Shown piece after piece: positions 36,415 to 44,700 of a stretch of DNA of 64,000 bases; the stretch's first letter is position 1; every line of letters begins with the position of its first letter. Source of the DNA: CAYWMY01 sp046352935 (GTDB taxonomy: Bacteria; Pseudomonadota; Gammaproteobacteria; Steroidobacterales; Steroidobacteraceae); assembly GCA_046352935.1 (NCBI GenBank), contig JAXMGR010000002.1:124001-188000 (forward strand). Direction: 5' to 3'. Position numbers and translations under genes: made by a program. The notes beneath the pieces were generated by a model that was not told the origin of the DNA, searched no databases, and worked only from the letters and a program-made list of their open reading frames with translations.

Positions 36415-36995
36415 ACCGGACCGCCGGCCGCGTGAGCCTGCAGCTCCGCGAGCACCAGTTGTTCGCCCTGGGCCGTGCGAAGCAGATCGAGCGGCGTCGC
36501 TCCGCCGAGCGCAAAGTTCGGTGTGCGCAGATACCTGCGGCCGGCTTCCGCGGACCCGAAGAGCTCCGCAGCCTGGGTGGCCACGCGCGCGAGACGCAGC
36601 GCCTGTTCGCTCTGCGCCCGATTCAGCGTCGCGTCGAGCTTCTCCCAGGCGGTCTTCGCAGACACGTCGAAAAACGGCAATGCTTCCTGCAGGGACTCGA
36701 ACGCAAGCGCAGAGGATACGAACAACGCCAGGCCCGGCAGCCCCTCGACCAGCCGACTGTGGATCGCCACCGGATCGGAGGACCTGGACCGCTTCGCCCC
36801 GGCCGGTTCGCCTGCGAGTTCCTCGACCGCGAGCGAGGCGACCGAGCGCAGGTTCAGTCTTGTCGATCGGCGCAGAGCCCGCTGCAGGTTCTTGCTCTGG
36901 AAGAGCCCGAGCAAGCGCTCGTCGCGTGCCGCCTGGCTGGGGACATATGGCACCGAGGTCTCACGAACGGCATGGGTGGCACGGTTGCGGCGCAT
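36411..36995 (-). CDS. Xre/MbcA/ParS-type antitoxin with DUF2384 toxin-binding domain
   Basis: About 194 residues from ATG 36995. The middle is a helix-rich Xre-like region (about 55-135). The C-terminal 55 residues, AAELFGSAEAGRRYLRTPN and LGGATPLDLLRT, are the DUF2384 toxin-binding domain that inserts into the RES active site. A GTG at 37052 would add 19 residues, but then the operator-like repeat upstream would be coding. The start choice is moderate. It should repress its own operon. Confidence 0.85.
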   Translation of the reverse strand: MRRNRATHAVRETSVPYVPSQAARDERLLGLFQSKNLQRALRRSTRLNLRSVASLAVEELAGEPAGAKRSRSSDPVAIHSRLVEGLPGLALFVSSALAFESLQEALPFFDVSAKTAWEKLDATLNRAQSEQALRLARVATQAAELFGSAEAGRRYLRTPNFALGGATPLDLLRTAQGEQLVLAELQAHAAGGPV

Positions 36996-36997
36996 GA

Positions 36998-37024
36998 GGA
37001 ATATTCCCGGTTCGATTCGGGAAT
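36998..37024 (-). promoter_or_regulatory. operator-like repeats before Xre/RES operon
   Basis: A perfect 10-base palindrome, GGAATATTCC (36998-37007), overlaps a longer inverted repeat: ATTCCCG (37003-37009) and CGGGAAT (37018-37024) with an 8-base spacer. Both lie directly upstream of the antitoxin start codon, the expected place for autorepression. Confidence 0.6.
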
Positions 37025-37095
37025 AGTACCCGAAAGAGGCCAGACCGGCCACCCGAGCCGCCCAGTGTTGTCTTGACAGAGATGGTTGACAGGCG

Positions 37096-37275
37096 GTCCG
37101 TCAAAGGGCCGGCATCGAAGACTTCCCCTCGCATGATCTCTGGCATGCCTTGCCGGGCTGGAAGTGCAGAAGGGAACGCCTATGAACGCTCTACAGGAGC
37201 TCGCGGGCTGGGCGAGTTCCGAGATGGTGCGGCGCGATGCGCACTTCGCGGCGGAGCATCAGGCTCCGTATGCGG
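37096..37275 (+). pseudogene. tyrosine recombinase (phage-type integrase) C-terminal remnant
   Basis: Two adjacent frames give pieces of one integrase C-terminus. The first reads AGIEDFPSHDLWHA, matching the box II pattern HDLRHT with Arg replaced by Trp. After a frameshift, from GTG 37164 comes VQKGTPMNALQELAGWASSE followed by MVRRDAHFAAEH. There the catalytic tyrosine of MVRRYAHL is Asp. The N-terminal two thirds are missing. It lies about 100 bases beyond the 3' end of tRNA-Arg, the classic position of an integrase next to its attachment site. Confidence 0.72.
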
Positions 37276-37343
37276 ATCGATCGAGCGCGCTTCGATTGGT
37301 GGTTCCGGGCGACGGCACAAATTCGTCACACCCTGGAAACACG

Positions 37344-37369
37344 AAAGGGTCAGCGTGAGCCAACCCTTT
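37344..37369 (-). terminator. terminator-like hairpin after tRNA-Arg
   Basis: On the minus strand AAAGGGT pairs with ACCCTTT (stem 7, loop 12), starting ten bases after the encoded CCA of tRNA-Arg. It is followed by CGTGTTTCC, a weak T-rich tract. Confidence 0.5.
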
Positions 37370-37378
37370 TCTGCTAGA

Positions 37379-37455
37379 TGGCGCGCCCGGAGAGATTCGA
37401 ACTCCCGACCTCGTGGTTCGTAGCCACGCACTCTATCCAACTGAGCTACGGGCGC
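37379..37455 (-). tRNA. tRNA-Arg (anticodon ACG), CCA encoded
   Basis: The 77-base cloverleaf reads 5' GCGCCCG acceptor, GCTC/GAGT D-stem, anticodon arm CGTGG-CTACGAA-CCACG with anticodon ACG, the T-loop TTCGAAT, acceptor CGGGCGC, discriminator G and encoded CCA. It decodes CGN codons after deamination of A34 to inosine. In many gammaproteobacteria this gene directly follows tRNA-Ser(GCU) behind csrA. Here it is 12.3 kb away from it on the same strand. Confidence 0.96.
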
Positions 37456-37689
37456 GCTGTTCCGGCCTCCGGTGGTGAGGGATTGGAAGCCCCTGGAGCC
37501 ACCGTAAACGGGCCGCGATTCTAGCCATTCCCGGGGCGGCGTTCCACTGTCGCGGCGCCGGGTGCTGGAATCCGGCCGGACGCAGCCCGGGCGGGCCGGC
37601 CCGGGCGGCCGGGCGCCGCCGCTGTGGCATGATCGCCTGGACCCGCACCGCCGCCGGTGGCCGCGGGGACCGAGCGAGGGGGATTCCAG

Positions 37690-39684
37690 TTGTCCGCAAT
37701 GATTTCGCGCGGCTTTTCGGCCGCTGTCCCGGTCTGCGCGTTGGCGTTCGCGCTCCTGGTGGGCCACCCGGCTCCCGCCCTGGCCGTCGGCGTCGGCGTT
37801 CCGCCGGCTCCGCAGGCGGTAGCCGCCGCCACGCCAGCGGCCAGGGCCCCGGAACAGCTTTCGCCGGAGGTCTTCACGCGCGAGGGCGCGCCCTTCGATG
37901 CGGACCACCATCCGGGCAAGGAGGTCTTCGCGTCGATCTGCGCGGCCTGCCATCTGGGCCAGGCTCCGCGGGCGCCGCACCGCGATTTCCTGGAGATGAT
38001 GCAGCCGGACGCGATCTTGAAGGCGCTGAACGAGGGCGTGATGCAGCAGCAGGCCGCGGCACTCACGCCTGACCAGCGCATCCAGGTGGCGGAGTATCTC
38101 GTACGCGCGGACCGCAAGGACTGGAAGACACCGCCGGCCCCGGTCATGTGCACGGGCGAAGCGGCGAGATTCGATCTGTCGCGCCCGCCCGCACCGGTGG
38201 GCTGGGGCTACGACAACAAGCGCTTCACACCCGCCGCCGTCGCGGGGCTCGAAGCCGCCGACGTGCCGCGCCTGAAGCTGAAATGGGCCTTCGCGTTCCC
38301 CTCGGCGCTGCGCGCGCGCTCGCAGCCCGTGGCGGCGATGGGCGCGGTGTTCGTCGGCAGCCACGACGGCAGCGTCTATGCCTTCGACCTCGAGACCGGC
38401 TGCGTGCGCTGGACTTCGAAGGTGAGCGCCGAGGTGCGCACGGCGGTCGTCGTCGAGCCCTGGGCGCCGGGCACGAAGCCCGCCAGGAATCCGCGACTCT
38501 TCTTCGGCGATCTGCTGGGCCGCGTGTATGCGATGGATGCCCTGACGGGTCAGGTGCTCTGGCGCGCGCGGCCCGATGATCACGCCAACGCGACCATCAC
38601 CGGCACGCCGACACCCTACGGCGACACGCTGTACGTGCCGGTGTCCTCGCTGGAAGTCGTGTCCGCGATCGACGAGAAATACGCCTGCTGCACCTTCCGC
38701 GGCTCGGTGACCGCGCTGGACCTGAACACGGGGGCGATCCGCTGGAAGCACTACACCGTGGAGCAGCCGCCCGGCGAGCAGGGCCTGACCCGCGTCGCCA
38801 CGAAGATCCTCGGGCCCTCGGGTGCGCCGGTGTGGTCGACCCCGACGATCGATGCGAAGCGCGGTGTGCTCTACCACGGCAGCGGCGAGAACTATTCCTC
38901 GCCCGCGGACCGCAACTCGGACTCGATGTTCGCGGTGGACCTGCGCACGGGCGCGCGGCGCTGGCAGTATCAGTTCACGCACGGCGACGCCTGGAACTCG
39001 ACCTGCGCGACGAGCCTGGACCATCCGAACTGCCCGCGGGAGCGAGGCCCCGATCTCGATCTCTCCGCCTCGCCGCTGCTCATCGATCTGGGCAAAGGGA
39101 AGGAAATCGTGGTCGCGACCTCGAAGGGCGGCATGACCGTGGCCGTCGATCCCGACGCCGGCGGCAAGCTGCTGTGGCAGACGCGTGTCGGGCGCGGCAG
39201 CATCCAGGGCGGCGTGCACTTCGGCATGGCGGCCGAGGGCACGCGCGTCTACGTGCCCATCTCGGACCTGAACATGAATTCCATGGGCCTGCCGATCGGC
39301 GAGCCGGGCAGGCCCGGGATGCATGCCATCGATGCGCGCACGGGCAGGATCCTCTGGAGCACCATCCACGAGGACCGCTGCGGTGGGAAAAAGTACTGCG
39401 ATCCGGGCGTCTCGGCCGCGGCGACCGCGATCCCGGGCGTGGTGTTCGGCGGCGCGATGGACGGCACACTGCGCGCCTACGATGGCAAGACCGGCCGCGT
39501 GCTCTGGAGCGTGGACACGACCGGCCCGGCGCAGACCGCCAACGGCGAGATCGCGCACGGCGGCTCGATGAGCGGCTCCGGTCCGCTGGTCATCGACGGC
39601 CACGTCATCGTGAACTCGGGGTACGGCTTCTCGTATCACATGCCCGGCAACGCGCTGCTGGTGTACAGCGTGGACGGGCGATGA
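37690..39684 (+). CDS. PQQ-type quinohaemoprotein dehydrogenase with N-terminal cytochrome c domain
   Basis: 664 residues from TTG 37690, which has GAGGGGGA six bases upstream; ATG 37699 is the alternative. After the signal peptide a small cytochrome c domain carries the haem motif CAACH (Cys84, Cys87, His88). An eight-bladed propeller follows, with repeated AFDLETG, AMDALTG, ALDLNTG and AIDARTG blade endings and the vicinal disulfide Cys333-Cys334 (YACCTF) characteristic of PQQ alcohol dehydrogenases. The haem-first order resembles polyvinyl-alcohol dehydrogenase (PvaA). It should oxidise an alcohol in the periplasm. The substrate is uncertain. Confidence 0.87.
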   Translation: MSAMISRGFSAAVPVCALAFALLVGHPAPALAVGVGVPPAPQAVAAATPAARAPEQLSPEVFTREGAPFDADHHPGKEVFASICAACHLGQAPRAPHRDFLEMMQPDAILKALNEGVMQQQAAALTPDQRIQVAEYLVRADRKDWKTPPAPVMCTGEAARFDLSRPPAPVGWGYDNKRFTPAAVAGLEAADVPRLKLKWAFAFPSALRARSQPVAAMGAVFVGSHDGSVYAFDLETGCVRWTSKVSAEVRTAVVVEPWAPGTKPARNPRLFFGDLLGRVYAMDALTGQVLWRARPDDHANATITGTPTPYGDTLYVPVSSLEVVSAIDEKYACCTFRGSVTALDLNTGAIRWKHYTVEQPPGEQGLTRVATKILGPSGAPVWSTPTIDAKRGVLYHGSGENYSSPADRNSDSMFAVDLRTGARRWQYQFTHGDAWNSTCATSLDHPNCPRERGPDLDLSASPLLIDLGKGKEIVVATSKGGMTVAVDPDAGGKLLWQTRVGRGSIQGGVHFGMAAEGTRVYVPISDLNMNSMGLPIGEPGRPGMHAIDARTGRILWSTIHEDRCGGKKYCDPGVSAAATAIPGVVFGGAMDGTLRAYDGKTGRVLWSVDTTGPAQTANGEIAHGGSMSGSGPLVIDGHVIVNSGYGFSYHMPGNALLVYSVDGR

Positions 39685-39698
39685 AGGAGCTCCCGCGG

Positions 39699-39721
39699 CC
39701 GCCGGAGGCTGTCCCCGGCGG
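39699..39721. terminator. hairpin between convergent quinohaemoprotein and ppa genes
   Basis: CCGCCGG (39699-39705) pairs with CCGGCGG (39715-39721) around a nine-base loop, midway between the two stop codons. There is no T-run. Confidence 0.4.
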
Positions 39722-39750
39722 CGCGCGGCCCTCACCAGTTGGAACGACGC

Positions 39751-40299
39751 TCAGTAGTTGAGCTTTTCCGGGCTTGCCTTGAAGCGTTCGACCGCAGCCA
39801 GGATCTCCCGGCGCGCCGCGTCGGCGCCTTCCCAGCCGGTGATCTTCACCCACTTGCCCTGCTCGAGATCCTTGTAGTGCTCGAAGAAGTGGCCGATGCG
39901 CTGCAGCCAGTGCGGTGAGACCTGCTGCAGGTCCTGGATGTGCGAATAGCCGTTGAACACCTTGTCGGCCGGCACCGCCAGGATCTTCGTGTCCTCGCCG
40001 CTCTCGTCGCTCATCTTCAGCATGCCCACGGGGCGACAGCGGATCGCCGAGCCCGGGATCAGCGACAGCGGAAGGATCACGAGCACGTCGGCCGGGTCGC
40101 CGTCACCACACAGCGTGTGGGGGATGTAGCCGTAGTTGCAGGGATAACGCATCGGTGTCGACAGGATGCGGTCGACGAAGATCGCACCGGTGGCCTTGTC
40201 GACCTCGTACTTGACCGGCTCGGCGTCCTTCGGGATTTCGATGATGACGTTGATTTCGTTCGGCACGTCGCGGCCGGTGTCGACGAGGTCGAGACCCAT
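39751..40299 (-). CDS. ppa: inorganic pyrophosphatase (family I)
   Basis: 182 residues from ATG 40299, with AAGGA seven bases upstream. The family I signature DGDPADVLV carries the magnesium-binding aspartates, and VIIEIPKDAEPVKYEVDK and YPCNYGYIPHTL are strongly conserved. It hydrolyses pyrophosphate to drive biosynthetic reactions in the cytosol. Length and motifs are normal for the hexameric bacterial enzyme. It is divergent from a TonB-like gene. Confidence 0.96.
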   Translation of the reverse strand: MGLDLVDTGRDVPNEINVIIEIPKDAEPVKYEVDKATGAIFVDRILSTPMRYPCNYGYIPHTLCGDGDPADVLVILPLSLIPGSAIRCRPVGMLKMSDESGEDTKILAVPADKVFNGYSHIQDLQQVSPHWLQRIGHFFEHYKDLEQGKWVKITGWEGADAARREILAAVERFKASPEKLNY

Positions 40300-40447
40300 G
40301 GCAGTTCCTTGCGAAGGCGGCCGGCCAGTTCCGGGCCAGACAATACGATGTGCGCGAAGGGTACGCGAAAGCACGGCGCCTGTATCATCACTCCGCCGAA
40401 CGGCTGCAGTGCATCGGAACTCACGGACGAATCGAGGTTGTCAACGG

Positions 40448-41272
40448 ATGAGACGACTGATCGCAACTGCCGCGCTGTCGATGTGCGCCCTGGCGGCCGT
40501 CGAAGCCGACGAGGACGCGGTCGATGGTACACGCCAGCCGGTGGTCGCCCCGGCGCCGGTTCACCGCTTCGTACCCGCCTACTTCGATCCGGGTCCGCGG
40601 TCGCTGCAGCGGTTGCTGGCATGTCCCGAGGGCAAGGCGCCGCGCAGACCCGTCAGCGTGCGCTGCAAGGTCGCGGTTTCGGCGGACGGGAACGTGGACC
40701 AGGGCAGGTCTTCCGGCACGTTGTGCGCCGCGCCCAGCGGTGGACGCGAAGCGTTCCGGAGCGTAACGATGCGCGCGCTGTCGGCGGCGCGCTTCACGCC
40801 CGCGTCGATCGACGGCCGCGCGGTGCCCGTCTATGCATCGGTCCTATCGCTGTTCGTGCAGAAGGGCGCCGCTTGCCACGCTGTGGCGCTGCTGAACGGT
40901 GGCATCCAGGATCCTGCGGTGGGGATCGACTACGTGGAGCCGCAGGTCGTGCGGGATTCACCCGACTGGTCCTGGCAGCGACGCGTCGCCGTGCCCACCC
41001 GATACATACTTCCGCAGCTCGCTCACGTGGCGCGCTCGCCGGGAACGCTGTTCCTGCGGATGTCGGTGGCCGTCGCGGCTGATGGAACGGTATCCGACGG
41101 ACGCGTCGACGAGGTGTACCGCCTGGGACACGTCGATTCACTGAACGCCGTGCGTGCCCTGGAGGGATCCCGCTTCATACCTGGCTTCCATCGGGGCCGG
41201 CCGGCGGCCATGCGGTACTACGAAATGCTCTGGGTCAACACCTGCGCGACCGAAATCGCGCCGTGGTGCTGA
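40448..41272 (+). CDS. periplasmic protein with two TonB-C-like domains
   Basis: 274 residues with a signal peptide (LIATAALSMCALAAVEA). Two copies of a TonB-C-like pattern are visible. The first is CKVAVSADGNVDQGR with SAARFTPASIDGRAVPVY (about 75-140). The second is MSVAVAADGTVSDGRVDE with EGSRFIPGFHRGRPAAMRY (about 200-265). There is no proline-rich spacer or long membrane anchor as in TonB proper, so energy transduction is doubtful. It may be a periplasmic binding or adaptor protein. Several cysteines suggest disulfides. Confidence 0.7.
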   Translation: MRRLIATAALSMCALAAVEADEDAVDGTRQPVVAPAPVHRFVPAYFDPGPRSLQRLLACPEGKAPRRPVSVRCKVAVSADGNVDQGRSSGTLCAAPSGGREAFRSVTMRALSAARFTPASIDGRAVPVYASVLSLFVQKGAACHAVALLNGGIQDPAVGIDYVEPQVVRDSPDWSWQRRVAVPTRYILPQLAHVARSPGTLFLRMSVAVAADGTVSDGRVDEVYRLGHVDSLNAVRALEGSRFIPGFHRGRPAAMRYYEMLWVNTCATEIAPWC

Positions 41273-41435
41273 CGCGATCTGCTGCGCAAGGATTCAGTAC
41301 ACGCCACACGCAGGGACGCGTGTCTGTGCCGGCAGCATCATTCGTTTCCTCGAGGCGCTGCGCTCCGCCCGGCGCCCTGGCCGGTGACGGGCGGTCAGTG
41401 CCAGTCCGTTGACGACGAGGAGCGAGCCGGACCCA

Positions 41436-41472
41436 CCGTCGTCGCCCGGCCGCGCAGGCCGGGCGACGACGG
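41436..41472. terminator. 16-base-pair perfect hairpin between convergent genes
   Basis: CCGTCGTCGCCCGGCC (41436-41451) is perfectly complementary to 41457-41472, with a five-base loop GCGCA. It lies between the TonB-like gene and the methyltransferase gene, which converge. There is no T-run, so it could also be a REP-like element. Confidence 0.6.
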
Positions 41473-41483
41473 GCATCCAGCGG

Positions 41484-42722
41484 TCACGCGGATGCGATGG
41501 CCGCGAGGTGGCGCAGCATGCGCGGCGTGACGAAGTCGCGCAGGCGGGCAAGGCCGCGGTACACATACGACGCGATGCAGATCCCCGTGGTGACTGTGAC
41601 CGTCGCCGCGGCGACCAGCGTCCAGCCCAGCACCTGGCCTGTCACCACATCACCGACGGCGAAGCTGCAGGCACTGCCGAGCAGCATCACCGAGGCCACC
41701 ACGCACGCGAAGCGGCGCGGCGCACGGTAGACGGGCAGGCGCGGCACCGCACGGCGATGGCGCAGGTAGTGGTTGTAGATGAAGTCGAACGGGTGGGCGC
41801 GGTCGACGGCGCCGGTCAGCGCGATCGGCGCCAGCAGTCCCAGCAGGAATGGCGAGGCCAGCATCGTGCCGGTGGCGGTCCAGACCAGACAGACGGCCGG
41901 CGCCACACGCAGCCAAGGCTCGATGGTGCACAGCGTCTGGTCGTCGAGGTTCGTGAACCCCTGAACTTCGAGGCGCGCGCGCAGCACGCGCAAAGTCGCG
42001 AGGCGCGGAACCAGCATCGGCACACGCTGGCGATAGCGGGTGTACTCCGGATGGGCGTCGGCGAGGTCGCGTTCCTCGAAGCGGATGGCGATCAGGATGT
42101 AGACCGTCGTCGCGATCGCGAACACGAGGTGCGCCACGGTCATGGTCGGCGCGAACCAGAACGCGAACAGCCAGCCCACGTAGAGCGGGTGCCGCACGAG
42201 CCGGTACGGCGCGGGCGTCACGAACCGCAGCGGTGTCTGGGGCAGGCCGCGGAACTCGCGCCACACCTGCCGCAGGCCGAACAGGTCGAAGTGGTTGATC
42301 ACGAACGTCGTGCCCAGCACGGCCAGCCAGCCGAACACGGCACCGCAGACGAGGAACGCCCGGCCCGCAACGTTGCCGACGTCCCAGACGGTGACGCCGA
42401 TCGGCTGCCACTGCCAGAACAGCAGGATCAAGGCCAGGCTACTCGCCAGCACGTAGACGCTGCGCTCGGCGGCCAACGGCACGAAGCGGGTGAGCCAGCG
42501 CTTGAAGGCGGGCCGGGCCATGATGCTGTGCTGCAGCGCGAAGACCATCAGCAGGACCAGATCGACCGCGAGAGCGATCGGCCACGGTCCGGGCGGTCCC
42601 GAGTCGAGCGATTTCGGTACGATGATGTCGGCGACGAAACCGATGGCGTAGAGGAACGTCGCGAAGAACAGGGCGTAGCTCAGGACCCCGAAGGCCAGTA
42701 TCGGAATTCTGCGAGTGGACAT
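41484..42722 (-). CDS. MddA-like methanethiol S-methyltransferase fused to DUF4395 membrane domain
   Basis: 412 residues, all membrane-embedded. Residues 1-265 match the methanethiol S-methyltransferase (MddA) branch of the isoprenylcysteine-methyltransferase superfamily: YAIGFVADIIVPKSLDSGP, FALQHSIMARPAFKRW, FVINHFDLFGLRQVWREF, PYRLVRHPLYVGWLFAFW and FEERDLADAHPEY. Residues about 275-400 match the DUF4395 type: TIEPWLRVAPAVCLVWTA, HPFDFIYNHYLRHR, and two more helices. MddA makes dimethyl sulfide from methanethiol. DUF4395 has no defined role. MddA is normally a stand-alone protein of about 250-260 residues, so the fusion is unusual. A divergent AraC regulator is adjacent. Confidence 0.82.
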   Translation of the reverse strand: MSTRRIPILAFGVLSYALFFATFLYAIGFVADIIVPKSLDSGPPGPWPIALAVDLVLLMVFALQHSIMARPAFKRWLTRFVPLAAERSVYVLASSLALILLFWQWQPIGVTVWDVGNVAGRAFLVCGAVFGWLAVLGTTFVINHFDLFGLRQVWREFRGLPQTPLRFVTPAPYRLVRHPLYVGWLFAFWFAPTMTVAHLVFAIATTVYILIAIRFEERDLADAHPEYTRYRQRVPMLVPRLATLRVLRARLEVQGFTNLDDQTLCTIEPWLRVAPAVCLVWTATGTMLASPFLLGLLAPIALTGAVDRAHPFDFIYNHYLRHRRAVPRLPVYRAPRRFACVVASVMLLGSACSFAVGDVVTGQVLGWTLVAAATVTVTTGICIASYVYRGLARLRDFVTPRMLRHLAAIASA

Positions 42723-42893
42723 GACAGGCACCCCTCTGGTCGATGCGCGCGCAGGCTGCGCGGCGCTGGGGGTGATGATGCGAAGCACGGCCGCCGCGGC
42801 CCATGCCCGCGCGTCTGTGCTTCTTGCCCGATCGTCCGGCGTCGATCGTACGCTTTGCCGGACGTTCGCGGCGTTTGCCCGGGAGGCCGGCCA

Positions 42894-43916
42894 ATGGATG
42901 CGTTCTCCGAAGTCCTGAGCGGCGTCCGCCTGAAGGGCGCGGTGTTCTTCCATGCGGAGTTCTCGGCGCCCTGGGTGCTGTCGACGCCGCAGTCGTGCGC
43001 CCTCGCGCCGACGCTGGCGCCCGGCTCGCCGCATCTGCTGATCTATCACTACGTGGTCGACGGCGAGGCGCAGGCATCGCTCGCTGACGGCCGCGGCGTC
43101 ACCCTCGGACCCGGCGATGTCGTCGTGCTGCCGCACGGCGACGCGCACGATCTCGGCAACGGCGCGCACGCGCGCGCGCTCGACGGTGCGCTGCTGCTCG
43201 CGAAGATCGCCGCGCGCGATCTCGCGCCCATGCGCGCCGGCGGCGGCGGCGCCCGCACGCGCTTCGTCTGCGGCTTCATGGCCTGCGATCCGCAGCTGTG
43301 CGCGCCCATCCTCGACGGGCTGCCCGCGATCCTCAGGGTGAACGTGCGCGCCGACCGTGCCGGGCAGTGGCTCGAGCAGTCGCTGCTGCACCTCGTCGAG
43401 GAAGCAGGTGCGGCGCGCGCCGGTGCCGACGCGATGCTCGCCAAGCTCTCGGAAGCGCTGTTCGTCGACACGCTGCGCCGCTACGTGGCCGCGCTGCCCG
43501 AGTCGCAGACGGGCTGGCTCGCCGGTGCGCGCGACCCTTTGGTCGGCCGCAGCCTCGCCCTGCTGCACGCGCGCTCGGCGCACCACTGGACGATCGCGGA
43601 ACTGGCCGACGCGGTCGGCGCGTCGCGCACGGTGCTCGTCGAGCACTTCAGCCGCTACCTCGGCGAAGCGCCGATCGCCTACCTGACCCGCTGGCGGCTG
43701 CAACTCGCGGCGCGCACGCTGGCGTCGACGTCACGCGGCGTCGCCGCCATCGCGGCTGACGTCGGCTACGAATCCGAGGCCGCGTTCAACCGCGCGTTCA
43801 AGCGCGCATTCGGCCTGCCGCCGGCGCGCTACCGCCGCGAGCATCGCGCGGCGATGCACGGCGCCTATCGCCGCGATCGAGAAGACTCATTGGAGGCCCT
43901 GAAGCCGGCGAGCTAG
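42894..43916 (+). CDS. AraC-family regulator with cupin-type N-terminal domain
   Basis: 340 residues from ATG 42894, preceded by GGGAGG. The N-terminal cupin (about 10-190) shows HLLIYHYVVDGEAQASLADG and LGPGDVVVLPHGDAHDLG. The AraC helix-turn-helix pair covers about 215-325 with WTIAELADAVGASRTVLVEHF and GVAAIAADVGYESEAAFNRAF. It is divergent from the MddA-DUF4395 gene with 171 bases between them, and the decayed katG starts 36 bases downstream. Relatives often sense redox or organic solutes (inference). Confidence 0.9.
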   Translation: MDAFSEVLSGVRLKGAVFFHAEFSAPWVLSTPQSCALAPTLAPGSPHLLIYHYVVDGEAQASLADGRGVTLGPGDVVVLPHGDAHDLGNGAHARALDGALLLAKIAARDLAPMRAGGGGARTRFVCGFMACDPQLCAPILDGLPAILRVNVRADRAGQWLEQSLLHLVEEAGAARAGADAMLAKLSEALFVDTLRRYVAALPESQTGWLAGARDPLVGRSLALLHARSAHHWTIAELADAVGASRTVLVEHFSRYLGEAPIAYLTRWRLQLAARTLASTSRGVAAIAADVGYESEAAFNRAFKRAFGLPPARYRREHRAAMHGAYRRDREDSLEALKPAS

Positions 43917-43952
43917 CTTTCGCGACACAGCCACACGAGAGGGGGTCCGACC

Positions 43953-44667
43953 ATGACCAGCGAAACGAAGTGCCCGTAAGCCGCAGCGCACGGCGCCGGT
44001 GATCCGAAGCTCGTCGGCCCGGAGCCGGAAGGCGCGGCCATCGAGGAGATGGGGCTCGGCTGGAAGAACGCGTTCGGCTCCGGCAAGGGCGTGCACACGA
44101 CCACGAGCGGCATCGAGGGCGCGTGGAAGCCGCACCCGACGCGGTGGGACAACGGCTACTTCGACATGCTGTTCGGCTACGAGTGGGAACTCACGAAGAG
44201 CCCGGCGGGCGCACAGCAGTGGGTTGCGAAGAACGTGAAGCCCGAGGACATGATCCCCGACGCGCACGATCCCTCGAAGAAATACCCGCCGATGACGACG
44301 ACGACGGACCTGTCGCTGCGCTTCGATCCGGCGTACGAGAAGATCTCGCGACGCTTCCACCAGGACCCGCAGGCCTTCGCAGAGGCCTTCGCACGCGCGT
44401 GGTTCAAGCTCACCCACCGCGACATGGGCCCGCGCTCGCGTTACCTCGGTCCCGAGGTGCCGCGTGAAGCGCTGGTCTGGCAGGACCCGGTTCCACCGGT
44501 CGACCACGAGCTCGTCAGCGCGCAGGACATCGCGGCGCTGAAGGCGACGATCCTCTCCTGCGGCCTGTCCATCCCGCAGCTGGTGACGACGGCCTGGGCA
44601 TCGGCGGCGACGTTCCGCGGTTCCGACAAGCGCGGCGGTGCCAATGGCGCACGCATCCGGCTCGCGA
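43953..44667 (+). pseudogene. katG: katG (catalase-peroxidase) remnant, internally deleted and truncated
   Basis: The original start survives: GAGGGGG, then ATG 43953 encoding MTSETKCP, the usual KatG N-terminus, followed at once by an in-frame TAA. The same frame then continues with AHGAGDPKLVGPEPEGAAIEE, cut here for length, then MGLGWKNAFGSGKG, FGYEWELTKSPAGAQQWVAK, SLRFDPAYEKISRRFH and TFRGSDKRGGANGARIRLA. In intact KatG (about 730 residues) these belong to residues of about 260-500. Thus some 250 N-terminal residues, including the distal haem pocket, and the whole C-terminal domain are gone. Homology stops just before the ilvD stop codon. Confidence 0.9.
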
Positions 44668-44700
44668 CGGGCACGGGCCGGGCGGTCGATTCCGTGCGCG

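Noticed and set aside
35911..37378. Duplicate of the tRNA-Arg 3' end as a far attachment site
   Set aside because: I scanned to the left by eye for the 3' tRNA segment and saw no second copy in the window. A computed search over a longer region would be needed.
41409..42893. Upstream extension of the cupin-AraC frame across the methyltransferase gene
   Set aside because: The sequence is antisense to the MddA-DUF4395 gene and low in complexity. A good ribosome site marks ATG 42894 as the start.
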